Source: DASRFA01 sp035651755
GTDB lineage: Bacteria; Desulfobacterota; Binatia; UBA12015
Direction of reading: 5' to 3'
DNA length: 64,000 nt
Assembly: GCA_035651755.1 (NCBI GenBank)
Contig: DASRFA010000027.1
Coordinates: forward strand, 1-64,000
Shown here: positions 53,344 to 61,737 of the stretch, in pieces
Layout: every line of letters begins with the position of its first letter
Position numbering within the stretch: position 1 is the stretch's first letter
Translations under genes and position numbers: made by a program
The notes under the pieces: model-generated
Database searches by the model: none
The model's input: only the letters and a program-made list of their open reading frames with translations
What the model was told of the DNA's origin: nothing

Positions 53344-54543
53344 TCAGCGCGCGATCGCCGCCGGCGACGCGAGCAGCGTCAGCTCCGGCCGCGGATCGGC
53401 CGTCAGCCGGAGGATGTCGGGCGCGACGTTCTCGGCCAGCGTCGCGTCGTATTCGCCGATGCCCTTCAGATAGCGTCCGAAGAGCGCGACCGAATACGCA
53501 TCGACGATCTCCCAGACCGCCTCGGGCGGCGTGAACGCGAAGCGCGAGCCGTCGGAGTACCGCACGCCCTCGCCGCAGCCGTCGCCCTCGCCGAGCCCGG
53601 TTCCCGTCAAGCACGCGATCGAGAAGCTGAAGTGGCCGGCGTCGACGACTTCGCCGAGCCAGCGCGGCCCCGGCAGCGAACGGTAGACGGCGCGAATCGC
53701 CTCGTTCAGGTCCTGGCCGATCGTCTTGTCCTCGGTCGCGAGCATGAGGAACGTCGCGGCGTGGTAGCCCGGCGAGACCGGCCCGCGAGCGGACATGGCA
53801 AGGGCCGCGGCCACGCGCGCGTCGGCGCTCGCGACCGCGAGGCTCGTGTACGCGCCGTACGAGTGGCCGGTCACGCCGAACGGTTTCGCGGTGTCGATCC
53901 AGCCCTCGAAGACGCCCGGCTGGGCCGTGGCTGCGCTCAGTTCGTCGTAGAGGAACGAGATGTCGCGCGGCCGGCTGTGTCCCGAGTCCGGATCGCCGGT
54001 GGGGTCGAGAAAGGTGTTGCCGGTATGATCGGGCGCGGCCACGACGAAGCCGTGCGACGCGAGGCGCTCGGTCTGGAACACGTTCTGGAAGCGAACGCCG
54101 CCGTTCCCGTGCGAGAACGCGACGAGCGGGAACGGCGCGTCCGGCGAGATCGGCGCATCGCGCACGGCGGTCAGCGGCACGCGCGACTCCTGTTGAAGCG
54201 GTGCGAGCTCCGCGTCGAAGTCGGTGATCGGCGACGGCGGAAGGCCGCGCGCGGACTCGGCGGCGGGGTACCAGATCTCGGTTCGGAGCGGCCGGTTGCG
54301 CGTCGAATCGACGAACGTGACGGTCGTGACGCCGACGGGATACGGGCCGACCGCCCGTGGATCGGGAGGTCCCGCCGTCTGCCGATCGCCGCACGCCGCG
54401 AGCGCGAGGACGGCCACCGCGCACGCGGTCTCGAATCGCCGCCGTCTCGGCGCCGGCCGCGGACGATCGCCGCCGGCCGACGAGCGCGCGACGGCACGCG
54501 CTCCGCAGCATCGAGCGATCATCCGAGCAATGCCCCGTCCCAT
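53344..54543 (-). CDS. PAF-acetylhydrolase-like esterase lipoprotein, copy A
   Basis: A 399-residue alpha/beta hydrolase of the platelet-activating-factor acetylhydrolase/dienelactone hydrolase group. Marks are AFSHGNGGVRFQNVFQTERL, nucleophile elbow GVTGHSYGAYTSL, and His in VDAGHFSFSI. The lipobox is VLALAAC, but about 40 Arg/Ala/Pro-rich residues precede the hydrophobic core. That is odd for a signal peptide and suggests that the original start was lost or that the true start is an unusual codon. It is the downstream copy of a tandem pair, starting five bases after the copy B stop. Confidence 0.8.
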   Translation of the reverse strand: MGRGIARMIARCCGARAVARSSAGGDRPRPAPRRRRFETACAVAVLALAACGDRQTAGPPDPRAVGPYPVGVTTVTFVDSTRNRPLRTEIWYPAAESARGLPPSPITDFDAELAPLQQESRVPLTAVRDAPISPDAPFPLVAFSHGNGGVRFQNVFQTERLASHGFVVAAPDHTGNTFLDPTGDPDSGHSRPRDISFLYDELSAATAQPGVFEGWIDTAKPFGVTGHSYGAYTSLAVASADARVAAALAMSARGPVSPGYHAATFLMLATEDKTIGQDLNEAIRAVYRSLPGPRWLGEVVDAGHFSFSIACLTGTGLGEGDGCGEGVRYSDGSRFAFTPPEAVWEIVDAYSVALFGRYLKGIGEYDATLAENVAPDILRLTADPRPELTLLASPAAIAR

Positions 54544-54547
54544 CGTC

Positions 54548-55648
54548 CTACGGCGCGCCCGGCGCGGCGAGGAGCGTGAGCTCCGGTCGCGGATCGCTCA
54601 TCAGGCGCAGGATGTCCGGCGCGACGTTCTCGGAGAGGGTCGCGTCGTACTCCTCGATGCCCTTGAGGTACCGCCCGAAGAGCGCGACCGAGTACACGTC
54701 GACGATCTCCCAAACCGCCTCGGCCGGCGTGAACGTGAAGCGCGACCCGTCGGAGAAGCGCGTTCCCTCGCCGCAGCCGTCGCCGTCGCCGAGCCCGCTT
54801 CCCGTCAAGCATGCGATCGTGAAGCTGTAATGGCCGGCGTCGACGACCTCGCCGAGCCAGCGCGGGCCGGGAAGCGACTGGTAGACGACGCGAACGAGCT
54901 GGTTCAGGTCCTCCTCGATCGTCTTGTCCTCGGTCGCGAGCATGAGGAACGTGGCTGCCCGGTAGCTCGGCGCGACCGGCCCGGGTGCGGCCATCGGAAG
55001 CGCTGCCGCGACGCGCGCATCGGCGCTCGCGACCGCGAGGCTGGTGAACGACCCGAGCGAGTGGCCGGTCACGCCGAACGGGTGCGTCGTGTCGACCCAG
55101 CCCTCGAAGCGCCCGCCCGGCTCCGCGGCGTCCGCGCTCAGCTCGTCGTAGAGAAAGGAGATGTCGAGCGGGCGGCTCTCGGTCGGATTCGGATCGGCGC
55201 CGAGGTCGAGGATCGTGTTCCCCGTGTGATCCGGAGCGACGACGACGAAGCCGTGCGACGCGAGGCGCTCGGTCTGGAACGTGTTCTGGAAGCGCACGCC
55301 GCCGTTGCCGTGCGAGAACGCGACCAGCGGGAAGGGCGCGTGCGGCGAGATCGGCGCGTCGCGAACCGCGGTCAGCGGGACGGTCGAGCCGGAGAGGAGC
55401 GGCGCCAGGACGGCGTCGAACTCGGTGATCGGCGACGGCGGCAAGCCGCGCGCCGACTCCGCGGCCGGATACCAGATCTCCGTCCGTAGCGGCCGGTTCC
55501 GCGCCGGGTCCACGAAGGTGACGGTCGTGACCCCGACCGGATAGGGACCGGCGACGCGCGGGTCGGGTGGCGGGGCGGCGGAGTGCTGATCGCCGCAAGC
55601 GGCGAGCGCGAGGAGAGCGAGGGCGACGACGGTTCGCGAGCGCGGCAT
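54548..55648 (-). CDS. PAF-acetylhydrolase-like esterase lipoprotein, copy B
   Basis: A 366-residue paralogue of copy A, similar over nearly its whole length. The lipoprotein signal is normal: MPRSRTVVALALLALAAC. The shared core has SHGNGGVRFQNTFQTERLAS, nucleophile GVTGHSLGSFTSL and His in VVDAGHYSFTIACL. Conserved Cys pairs (IACLTGSGLGDGDGCGEG) could form a disulfide. The substrates are probably short acyl esters or phospholipids outside the inner membrane. The pair arose by tandem duplication and should be cotranscribed, with copy B first. Confidence 0.85.
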   Translation of the reverse strand: MPRSRTVVALALLALAACGDQHSAAPPPDPRVAGPYPVGVTTVTFVDPARNRPLRTEIWYPAAESARGLPPSPITEFDAVLAPLLSGSTVPLTAVRDAPISPHAPFPLVAFSHGNGGVRFQNTFQTERLASHGFVVVAPDHTGNTILDLGADPNPTESRPLDISFLYDELSADAAEPGGRFEGWVDTTHPFGVTGHSLGSFTSLAVASADARVAAALPMAAPGPVAPSYRAATFLMLATEDKTIEEDLNQLVRVVYQSLPGPRWLGEVVDAGHYSFTIACLTGSGLGDGDGCGEGTRFSDGSRFTFTPAEAVWEIVDVYSVALFGRYLKGIEEYDATLSENVAPDILRLMSDPRPELTLLAAPGAP

Positions 55649-55693
55649 GGCCGGGGAGTCTTCACCACCGGCGCGTCGCGCTCAATCGGCCGA

Positions 55694-55708
55694 ATGCGAC
55701 CGTCGCAT
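55694..55708. promoter_or_regulatory. Inverted repeat between divergent genes
   Basis: ATGCGA and TCGCAT are exact inverted arms around a three-base spacer, 45 bases from the esterase B start and 59 bases from the membrane-protein start. A dimeric regulator bound here could serve both promoters. The short arm length means chance is not excluded. Confidence 0.3.
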
Positions 55709-55766
55709 CGCGGTCGGCCCGTCGACGGCGGGCGCTCGCCGTCCGCGCGCGATACACTCGCCGACC

Positions 55767-56465
55767 GTGAACCTCGACGAGCTGAACCGAGCGCTCCTCG
55801 ATCCGACGGCGCCCATTCCGGCGGGATGGCCGGCGGGCGCCTGGGGCGTGCTTCTCCTCTTCCTCGTGCCGATCGGCGGCGGCATCCCGTCGGGCGTGTT
55901 GATGGCGGCCGACCGCGGCATCCCCTGGCCCGCGATGCTCGCGCTCTACTTCGTCTCCGACGTGATCCTCGCGTGCGTCTTCGAGCCCTTCCTCCGTCTC
56001 CTGATCGCCGCCGGCCGCGCGATTCCCCTCCTCGGACGCTTCGCGGCGTTCATCCGGCGGATGGTGCAGCGCACGGCGGCGCAGTACGGCAACGCCGCCG
56101 GGCCGCTGCCGCTCGTGCTCGTGAGCTTCGGCGTCGACCCGATGACCGGGCGCGCGGCCGCGGCCGCGGCCGGGCACGGCTTCGTGCCGGGATGGGCGAT
56201 CGCCATCACCGGCGACATGTTCTACTTCGCGCTCCTCATGGTGTCGACGCTCTGGCTGAACCACGTCCTCGGCGACGAGCGCTTGACGGTCGGCGTGATG
56301 CTGTTCGTGATGCTGGTGCTGCCGTCGTTCCTGCGCCGAGCGCGGACGCCGGTGGCGCCGGCGAAGGCTCCGGCAGTTTCACCGGCCGCGGCGTCGTGCG
56401 GCGCGCGGCAGCGGCCCGAGCTCGCGCCCGGGGGTTCGCGCGCCGGCCGCCGCCACCGACGCTAG
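55767..56465 (+). CDS. Membrane protein of unknown function, 232 residues
   Basis: I do not recognise the family. The GTG at 55767 gives VNLDELNRALLDPTAPIPAG, then about five spans (GVLLLFLVPIGGGIPSGVLM, MLALYFVSDVILACVFEPF, GWAIAITGDMFYFALLMVS, LTVGVMLFVMLVLPSFLRR). A conserved-looking loop is FGVDPMTGRAAAAAAGHGF. The C-tail is Ala/Pro/Arg-rich. Small multidrug-export-like proteins have a similar size and span count, but the match is not certain. Its stop lies one base before the convergent DUF6496 gene's stop. Confidence 0.68.
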   Translation: MNLDELNRALLDPTAPIPAGWPAGAWGVLLLFLVPIGGGIPSGVLMAADRGIPWPAMLALYFVSDVILACVFEPFLRLLIAAGRAIPLLGRFAAFIRRMVQRTAAQYGNAAGPLPLVLVSFGVDPMTGRAAAAAAGHGFVPGWAIAITGDMFYFALLMVSTLWLNHVLGDERLTVGVMLFVMLVLPSFLRRARTPVAPAKAPAVSPAAASCGARQRPELAPGGSRAGRRHRR

Positions 56466-56466
56466 C

Positions 56467-56940
56467 CTAACCGGCGCGGCGCGCCTGGCCGCGGCGGCGC
56501 GCCTTCCGCGTGCGAGCCGCCTTCTTCGCCGCCGCCGAGCGGTCCGCTTTCGTGCGCTTCTTGGCCGCCGCGCGCGACTGGCGCGACAGGCTCGATCGCG
56601 AGGCGGTGCTGCGCGGCTCGCGGTCGAGCGCCTTCGAGATCGCGCGCGAGCGCTTGGCCGACGGCTTCCGCGTGCGGTGCGCTCCCTTCGCGACGTCGCG
56701 CTTCGCCTGCTGCCGCGTCCGCGCCGAGGTCATTCCCTTCGCGGGTGGCGCCAGGTTGACGCCCGCGCGCCGAGCCTTCGAGAGCCCGATCGCGATCGCC
56801 TGCTTCGTGTTCGCGGCGCCGTGCTTGCCCTCCCGCACGTGGTGGATCTCTTCGCGGACGAACTCGCCCGCCTGCGTCGACGGCGCCTTGCCGCTCTTCC
56901 GGTCGCGCTCCGCGCGCTCCAGGGTCGCCTTCTCCGGCAT
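56467..56940 (-). CDS. DUF6496-domain basic protein
   Basis: A 157-residue very basic protein. The ATG at 56940 follows GGGAGGGCATC and gives MPEKATLERAERDRKSGKAP, then STQAGEFVREEIHHVREGKH and TKQAIAIGLSKARRAGVNL, the pattern of DUF6496 proteins found beside stress or DNA-associated genes in many soil bacteria. The last 80 residues are Lys/Arg/Ala-rich and histone-like, suggesting nucleic-acid binding. Function is unknown; nucleoid or RNA association is inference. Confidence 0.82.
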   Translation of the reverse strand: MPEKATLERAERDRKSGKAPSTQAGEFVREEIHHVREGKHGAANTKQAIAIGLSKARRAGVNLAPPAKGMTSARTRQQAKRDVAKGAHRTRKPSAKRSRAISKALDREPRSTASRSSLSRQSRAAAKKRTKADRSAAAKKAARTRKARRRGQARRAG

Positions 56941-57120
56941 GATGCCCTCCCGTGCCGGCATTCGGTGCCGCACCGCGGCACGGAGCCACGGGGAACCGGC
57001 CGCCGGCCATACCTTCATTCTCCGCGACCTCTCGAACCGGCCAAATGCACCGACTGGTCAGGGCGATGTCGGTCTGCCAAACCAACGCTGCGGTCGGCCG
57101 TCGCCCCCCGGAGGTTCACG

Positions 57121-58266
57121 ATGCGCACGCGAGTCACGGAGATGTTCGGGATCGACTTCCCGATCTTCGCGTTCACCCATTGCCGGGACGTCGTCGCGGC
57201 GGTGAGCGCCGCGGGCGGCCTCGGGGTCCTGGGCGCCGTGGCCCACACGCCCGAGCAGCTCCACGTCGACCTCGCGTGGATCCGCGAGCGCACCGGCGGC
57301 CGTCCCTTCGGGGTCGACCTCCTGATGCCCCGGAAGTACGCCGGCGCGGAGGAGGGCGGCCTCGACGCGGCCGGGCTGCGCGCGATGCTGCCCGACGAGC
57401 ACCGCCAGTGGATCGACGAGCTGCTCGAGCGTTACGGCGTGCCGGCCATGCCGGCGGGCGGCGAGGAGGCCGAGGGCGGCGAGCGCCGCCGCGTCCTCGC
57501 GATCGATCCGAAGTCGATGGCGCCGCTCATCGACGTCGCGTTCGAGCATCGGATCGCGCTCCTCGCGTCCGCTCTCGGAAGCCCTCCGCCGTGGGTCGTC
57601 GAGCGCGCGCGCACCGAGCGCATTCCGGTCGCCGCGCTCGCCGGGCGGCTCGACCACGCGGTCGCCCACCGCGATGCCGGCGTCGACCTCGTGATCGCCC
57701 AGGGCACGGAGGGCGGCGGCCACACCGGCGAGATCGGGACGATGGTGCTCGTGCCGCAGGTCGTCGATGCCGTCGCGCCCATTCCGGTCCTCGCGGCCGG
57801 CGGCATCGCGAGCGGCCGCCAGATCGCGGCCTCGCTCGCTCTCGGGGCGGAGGGCGTGTGGTGCGGCTCCGTGTGGCTGACGACCCACGAGGCCGAGACC
57901 GTGCCGGTCGTCAAGGAGAAGTTCCTCGCCGCGACGTCCAACGACACGCGCCGCTCTCGCTCGCTCACCGGCAAGCCCGCCCGCATGCTGCGGACGGCGT
58001 GGACCGACGCTTGGGAAGAGCCGGGCGCGCCGCCCGCGCTTCCGATGCCGCTCCAGAGCATGCTGGTCGCGGACGCGCAGCGCCGCATCCATCGCGTCGC
58101 GCACCACCCGGACACGGGCGCGCACCAGCTCGTCACCTACTTCGTCGGGCAGGTCGTCGGTCAGATGAACGTCGCGAAGCCGACGCGGGCCGTCGTCGCC
58201 GAGATGGTGGAAGAGTTCCTCGACGCGGCCGAGCGGATCGGCGGGATCCTCGCGGACGAGCCGTAG
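57121..58266 (+). CDS. FMN-dependent nitronate monooxygenase/enoyl-reductase-like enzyme
   Basis: A 381-residue TIM-barrel flavoenzyme of the NMO/2-nitropropane dioxygenase group. The FMN marks are VVAAVSAAGGLGVLGAVAH, VIAQGTEGGGHTGEIG with the conserved His, VLAAGGIASGRQIAASLALG, and GVWCGSVWLTTHEA. The ATG at 57121 follows CCGGAGGTTCACG. Substrates range from nitronates to enoyl groups; residues here do not decide. The CBS-pair protein starts four bases after the stop, so the two are cotranscribed, perhaps with nucleotide control through CBS. Confidence 0.88.
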   Translation: MRTRVTEMFGIDFPIFAFTHCRDVVAAVSAAGGLGVLGAVAHTPEQLHVDLAWIRERTGGRPFGVDLLMPRKYAGAEEGGLDAAGLRAMLPDEHRQWIDELLERYGVPAMPAGGEEAEGGERRRVLAIDPKSMAPLIDVAFEHRIALLASALGSPPPWVVERARTERIPVAALAGRLDHAVAHRDAGVDLVIAQGTEGGGHTGEIGTMVLVPQVVDAVAPIPVLAAGGIASGRQIAASLALGAEGVWCGSVWLTTHEAETVPVVKEKFLAATSNDTRRSRSLTGKPARMLRTAWTDAWEEPGAPPALPMPLQSMLVADAQRRIHRVAHHPDTGAHQLVTYFVGQVVGQMNVAKPTRAVVAEMVEEFLDAAERIGGILADEP

Positions 58267-58269
58267 GCC

Positions 58270-58731
58270 ATGCTCGACTTCCGGTCGATCCGCCACATGC
58301 CGACGATCAAGGTCGCGATGACGACCTTTCCCTACTCGATCGACATCGACGCGCCGCTCGCCGACGCGTGGGCGATGATGCTCCAGCGCGGCATCCGACA
58401 TCTCCCGGTGACCGAGGACGGTGCGATCGTCGGCGTCGTGAGCGAGCGCGACCTGCGGCTCGTCCTGCGACCGGGCTCCGCGTTCACCGACGGCGCCGTC
58501 CGCCTCGCGTGCACGACCGACGCGTACACCGTCCCCGACGACACCCCGCTCGACGTCGTCGCGCGCGAGATGGCCGACCGCCAGATCGGCTGCGTCGTCG
58601 TGGAGCGCCACGGAAAGCTCGTCGGCATCCTCACGACGACCGACGTCTGCCGGATGCTCGCAGACGTCCTCGAGTCGCGCTTCGCCGCCGGCGAGGCGCC
58701 CGACGACGACCCCGACGGCGACGCCGCCTGA
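58270..58731 (+). CDS. CBS-pair protein
   Basis: A 153-residue protein with two CBS motifs (about residues 12-66 and 75-140): LADAWAMMLQRGIRHLPVTE with GAIVGVVSERDLRLVL, and LDVVAREMADRQIGCVVVER with GKLVGILTTTDVCRML. CBS pairs bind AMP, ATP or SAM and gate partner proteins. It follows the flavoenzyme by three bases and probably regulates or reports on it. The C-tail is Asp-rich. Its stop lies inside a long hairpin. Confidence 0.9.
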   Translation: MLDFRSIRHMPTIKVAMTTFPYSIDIDAPLADAWAMMLQRGIRHLPVTEDGAIVGVVSERDLRLVLRPGSAFTDGAVRLACTTDAYTVPDDTPLDVVAREMADRQIGCVVVERHGKLVGILTTTDVCRMLADVLESRFAAGEAPDDDPDGDAA

Positions 58732-58760
58732 CCGTCGCACGTCGGCGACCGTCAGGCGGC
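58723..58760. terminator. Hairpin between convergent genes
   Basis: GCCGCCTGAC (58723-58732) pairs exactly with GTCAGGCGGC (58751-58760); GTCG and CGAC extend the stem inward after one mismatch, leaving an eight-base loop. The CBS stop codon lies in the left arm. No U-run follows. It is well placed to end transcripts from both the CBS gene and the convergent exported-protein gene. Confidence 0.6.
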
Positions 58761-58817
58761 GCATCGTCCCGCGAGCGGGAGCGGACGCGCGGGGCGCGGC
58801 CGCTCCGCCGTCGCACG

Positions 58818-60821
58818 TCAGAAGTTGCCGTTGCCGTCGAAGCCGCAGCCCGGCCCGTCGACCGTGCAGTCGGGCTCGCGCAGCTGGCGCTCGAGGTCCT
58901 TCGCGAGCTTCTGCGACGGCTTGTCGCAGAACCGGATGTTGCCCGGCTCGCCCGGCTGGCCGAGCAGCCTGCAGCCCGTCGAGTCCGGCGCCGGTGCCGG
59001 GTGGCCGGGAGCGCGGCAGACGTAGTCGCCCTCGGGTCCGGGGTTGATCAGAGCCGGGTCGGCGCAGCCGTTCACGAAGCTCACGAACTTGACGCAGTCG
59101 TACGTCTGCCAGTGCGACTCGTCGCAGTGGGCGCTGAACGCCGCCCAGGCCGCCTGGATGTCCTCGCAGGTGTTGCTGCAGTCGGCGTCGCGCGGGCAGA
59201 ACTGCGTGCTGCCGCCGGCCTTGCCGCCGCGGCCGCCCTTGATCGGCGTCGCGTCCGGGCCGTACTCCGACTCCCAGAGCGCGTCGGCCATCGGCGTCAG
59301 CACGTAGCGGTCCCAGTCGTCGTAGAGCCCGCTCGCGGTCATCGCGGTCTTGGTGAGGCTGTAGGACGCGACGCCGGTTCCGACCGCGACGCCGACGACG
59401 GTGAGCGCCGACGAGCCCGCGACGCCGATCGCCGCCGCCCCTTCCGCGCCGACCGCCGTGCCGATCGCCTCGGCCTCGACGTACGCGGTGCCGAGCGAGT
59501 CGAGCAGCGTGAACATGTCGCCGACCACGCTCGCCGCCTTCGCGACGTTCTCGTCGCCGTTCGCGTTCGCCGCGAGCGCGAGCCCGACGAGGATGCCGCC
59601 CAGGACGCCGTGCGACGCCTTGCCCGCCGACTCCGCGACCGCCTCCTCGACGCCGAGGGTCGAGATCGTCTTGGTGAAGACGGCCCACGCCTCCTTGAAG
59701 TCGACGCCCGCGGACGCCGCGGTGAGGAGACCGCTGATCGCGGCCGCGACCTTCTCGCCAGCGGCGAGCGCGGAGTCGTCCTGGGCGGCGCCGGGCGACG
59801 CTGCCGGGCTCGGCGCGGGAGCCGGGCTCGCGCCGGGCGCGGGGCTCGCGGCCGGGCTCGGCTGCGGGTTCGGCGTCGTGCCGGCCGCGCCCGGGCTCGG
59901 AGCCGGCGACGGCGTGCCGTTTCCGCTCCCCGGCTGCGAGATCAGCCCCGTGTGGTCGTCGCGCGCGCAGTATTCGTCGATCTCGTCTTCCACGTGGTCC
60001 TTGGTCGCCTGCACGGTATCCTGATAGTCGCCGCCTCCGCCGCCGGCGCTTCCGCGGCCGGCGCCGGGAGCGGACCCGAGGCTCGCGGCGAGCGACGCGC
60101 GGCACTGATCGGCCATCGTCGAGATCTGGTTGCTGCCGAGGAACCCGGGCAGGAACGGCGACGTGCGGAACCGTCCGGTGCGCGGGTCGAAGCCGCTCGG
60201 CCCGCCGGACGGCGAGCCGCCGCCCCGGCCGCCGAGCGGATCGCCCGGTAGGCCGCCCTTGCCTTTCGACGCGCCGGGGAGCGACTTGACGGTGAAGAAG
60301 TCGCCGCTCGCGAACGGGTTCGCGCCGTCGCCGCAGCCGTAGAGCACGTCCTGATTCCCGTCGAGCCGGAACGCGTCGTAGATCGAGTTCAGCGCGAGCT
60401 CGGTCAGGTTCTTCTCTTCCGGTCGCATGCCGGCGGTGAGCTCGTCCACCGAATTGCAGAACACCGCCTGGGTGCTCCGGACGGAGCACACGTAGCGGGC
60501 CTTGCTGGCGACCTTCACCTCCTTGAGCCACTTCTTCGAGTCGCCCCGGAGGAGGAGCTGCTCGATCGTCGTGGGCGGCGGCAGGTTCAGCGCCGGCGGC
60601 TTCAGGCCTTTGACGTTGGGCTTGCCGAGCCCGTTCGGCGCGATGTTGTTGCCGGGAAGTCCGCCGGAGCCGGGACCTCCGAAGCCGCCTGCGGCGGCTG
60701 CCGCGCCCGGCAGACCGCCGAGCTGCGTCGCCGCGAGGACGGCCGCGAGCAGCTCGCGCCAGACGGCGACGCGGCGGCGTCGCGGACGAAGAGCGGATGG
60801 ACGGATCGGGTGTGCGTTCAT
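58818..60821 (-). CDS. Large exported protein of unknown function, 667 residues
   Basis: I do not recognise this protein. The ATG at 60821 follows CAGGAGACGACC and leads to a signal peptide after a basic start (LRPRRRRVAVWRELLAAVLA, cleavage near AAA-G). A Gly/Pro region is followed by a domain with paired cysteines (ARYVCSVRSTQAVFCNSVDE). A long Pro/Ala/Ser linker (about residues 300-345) leads to an Ala-rich segment of several hydrophobic stretches (LGGILVGLALAANANG, AIGVAGSSALTVVGVAVGTG). A second Cys-rich part closes the protein (CPRDADCSNTCEDIQ, EPDCTVDGPGCGFDG). The hydrophobic segments could insert in a membrane, as in pore or toxin-like proteins. Confidence 0.72.
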   Translation of the reverse strand: MNAHPIRPSALRPRRRRVAVWRELLAAVLAATQLGGLPGAAAAAGGFGGPGSGGLPGNNIAPNGLGKPNVKGLKPPALNLPPPTTIEQLLLRGDSKKWLKEVKVASKARYVCSVRSTQAVFCNSVDELTAGMRPEEKNLTELALNSIYDAFRLDGNQDVLYGCGDGANPFASGDFFTVKSLPGASKGKGGLPGDPLGGRGGGSPSGGPSGFDPRTGRFRTSPFLPGFLGSNQISTMADQCRASLAASLGSAPGAGRGSAGGGGGDYQDTVQATKDHVEDEIDEYCARDDHTGLISQPGSGNGTPSPAPSPGAAGTTPNPQPSPAASPAPGASPAPAPSPAASPGAAQDDSALAAGEKVAAAISGLLTAASAGVDFKEAWAVFTKTISTLGVEEAVAESAGKASHGVLGGILVGLALAANANGDENVAKAASVVGDMFTLLDSLGTAYVEAEAIGTAVGAEGAAAIGVAGSSALTVVGVAVGTGVASYSLTKTAMTASGLYDDWDRYVLTPMADALWESEYGPDATPIKGGRGGKAGGSTQFCPRDADCSNTCEDIQAAWAAFSAHCDESHWQTYDCVKFVSFVNGCADPALINPGPEGDYVCRAPGHPAPAPDSTGCRLLGQPGEPGNIRFCDKPSQKLAKDLERQLREPDCTVDGPGCGFDGNGNF

Positions 60822-61094
60822 GGTCGTCTCCTGGTGCGCCGCCGGCGGCTCCGGCCGCCCGGCTCCGCGCCATGCGCGGGGCGCGCGCCGGGGCGCAGAG
60901 CGCACCGGCCGTGCCAGCCGCCGCGAGAAGCACCCGGATCGCAAAATCGTGGAAATTCGCGGGCGCGGCGCGCCGAAAGCCGGCCCGGCGCCCGGGTTTC
61001 CGCGTCCGAACCGCAAAGCGCGCTTGTCGGCGCGCCCGAGAGGCGTTGGCGGCCGCAATCCGCCCTTGGCGGGCGAATGCTAGGGTCCGCGCCG

Positions 61095-61721
61095 ATGCGG
61101 GTCCTGCTCCTCGACGTCGACGAGACGCTCTATCCGCGCGGCAACGGCGTGCTGCGACGCATCGACGCGCGCATCAACTCGTTCATGGTCGATCGCCTCG
61201 GGATCGCCGCGGCGCGGGTCGACGCCGAGCGCGTCCTGCTGCGCGATCGCTTCGGCACGACGCTGCGCGGCCTCACCGAGCAGCACGCGATCGACGTCGA
61301 CGAGTACCTCCTCCATTGCCACGGCGTCGACCTGTCCGATCTGCTCGCACCCGATCCGCGCCTGCGGGCGCTGCTCGAGCGCGTTCCGTTGCGAAAGGCG
61401 GTGCTCACGAACGGCCCGCGCGCGCACGCGCTTCGCGTCCTCGATCTCCTCGGCGTCGCGGATCTGATGGAGTGCGTCCTCGCGCTCGAGGACCTGGCGT
61501 ACGCGCCGAAGCCCTCGCCGTCGGCCTACGGGAGCGCGCTCGACCGGCTCGGCGTTCCGGCGGAGGAGTGCCTCTTCGTCGACGACACGCTGGCGTTCGC
61601 GCGCGCCGCCGCCGAGCAGGGCATGCGCGCGGCGTGGGTCGCGCCGCCGGACGCGCCGCGCGAGGCGGAAGGCGTCCACCACGTGATCCGCGACGTGCAC
61701 GAGGTCGAGGACCTTCTCTGA
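61095..61721 (+). CDS. HAD-family hydrolase (pyrimidine 5'-nucleotidase/Sdt1-like)
   Basis: A 208-residue HAD phosphatase. Motif I is MRVLLLDVDETLYPRGNGV with nucleophile Asp7 and acid Asp9; motif II is LTNGPRAHA; motif III Lys is in APKPSPSAY; motif IV is LFVDDTLAFARAA. The DVDETLYP form and the helical cap are typical of Sdt1/pyrimidine 5'-nucleotidase-like enzymes, which release phosphate from UMP, CMP or similar. The ATG at 61095 is right before strand 1; the longer open frame upstream is non-native. It converges on the acyltransferase gene with a 16-base gap. Confidence 0.88.
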   Translation: MRVLLLDVDETLYPRGNGVLRRIDARINSFMVDRLGIAAARVDAERVLLRDRFGTTLRGLTEQHAIDVDEYLLHCHGVDLSDLLAPDPRLRALLERVPLRKAVLTNGPRAHALRVLDLLGVADLMECVLALEDLAYAPKPSPSAYGSALDRLGVPAEECLFVDDTLAFARAAAEQGMRAAWVAPPDAPREAEGVHHVIRDVHEVEDLL

Positions 61722-61737
61722 GCGCGCCCGAAGCGGA

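Noticed and set aside
57058..60933. A 1291-codon minus-strand frame
   Set aside because: It is antisense to the flavoenzyme and CBS genes and a shifted phase of the exported protein.
60810..61094. An N-terminal extension of the HAD phosphatase from an upstream ATG
   Set aside because: The extension is low-complexity and the HAD core begins exactly at the ATG at 61095.
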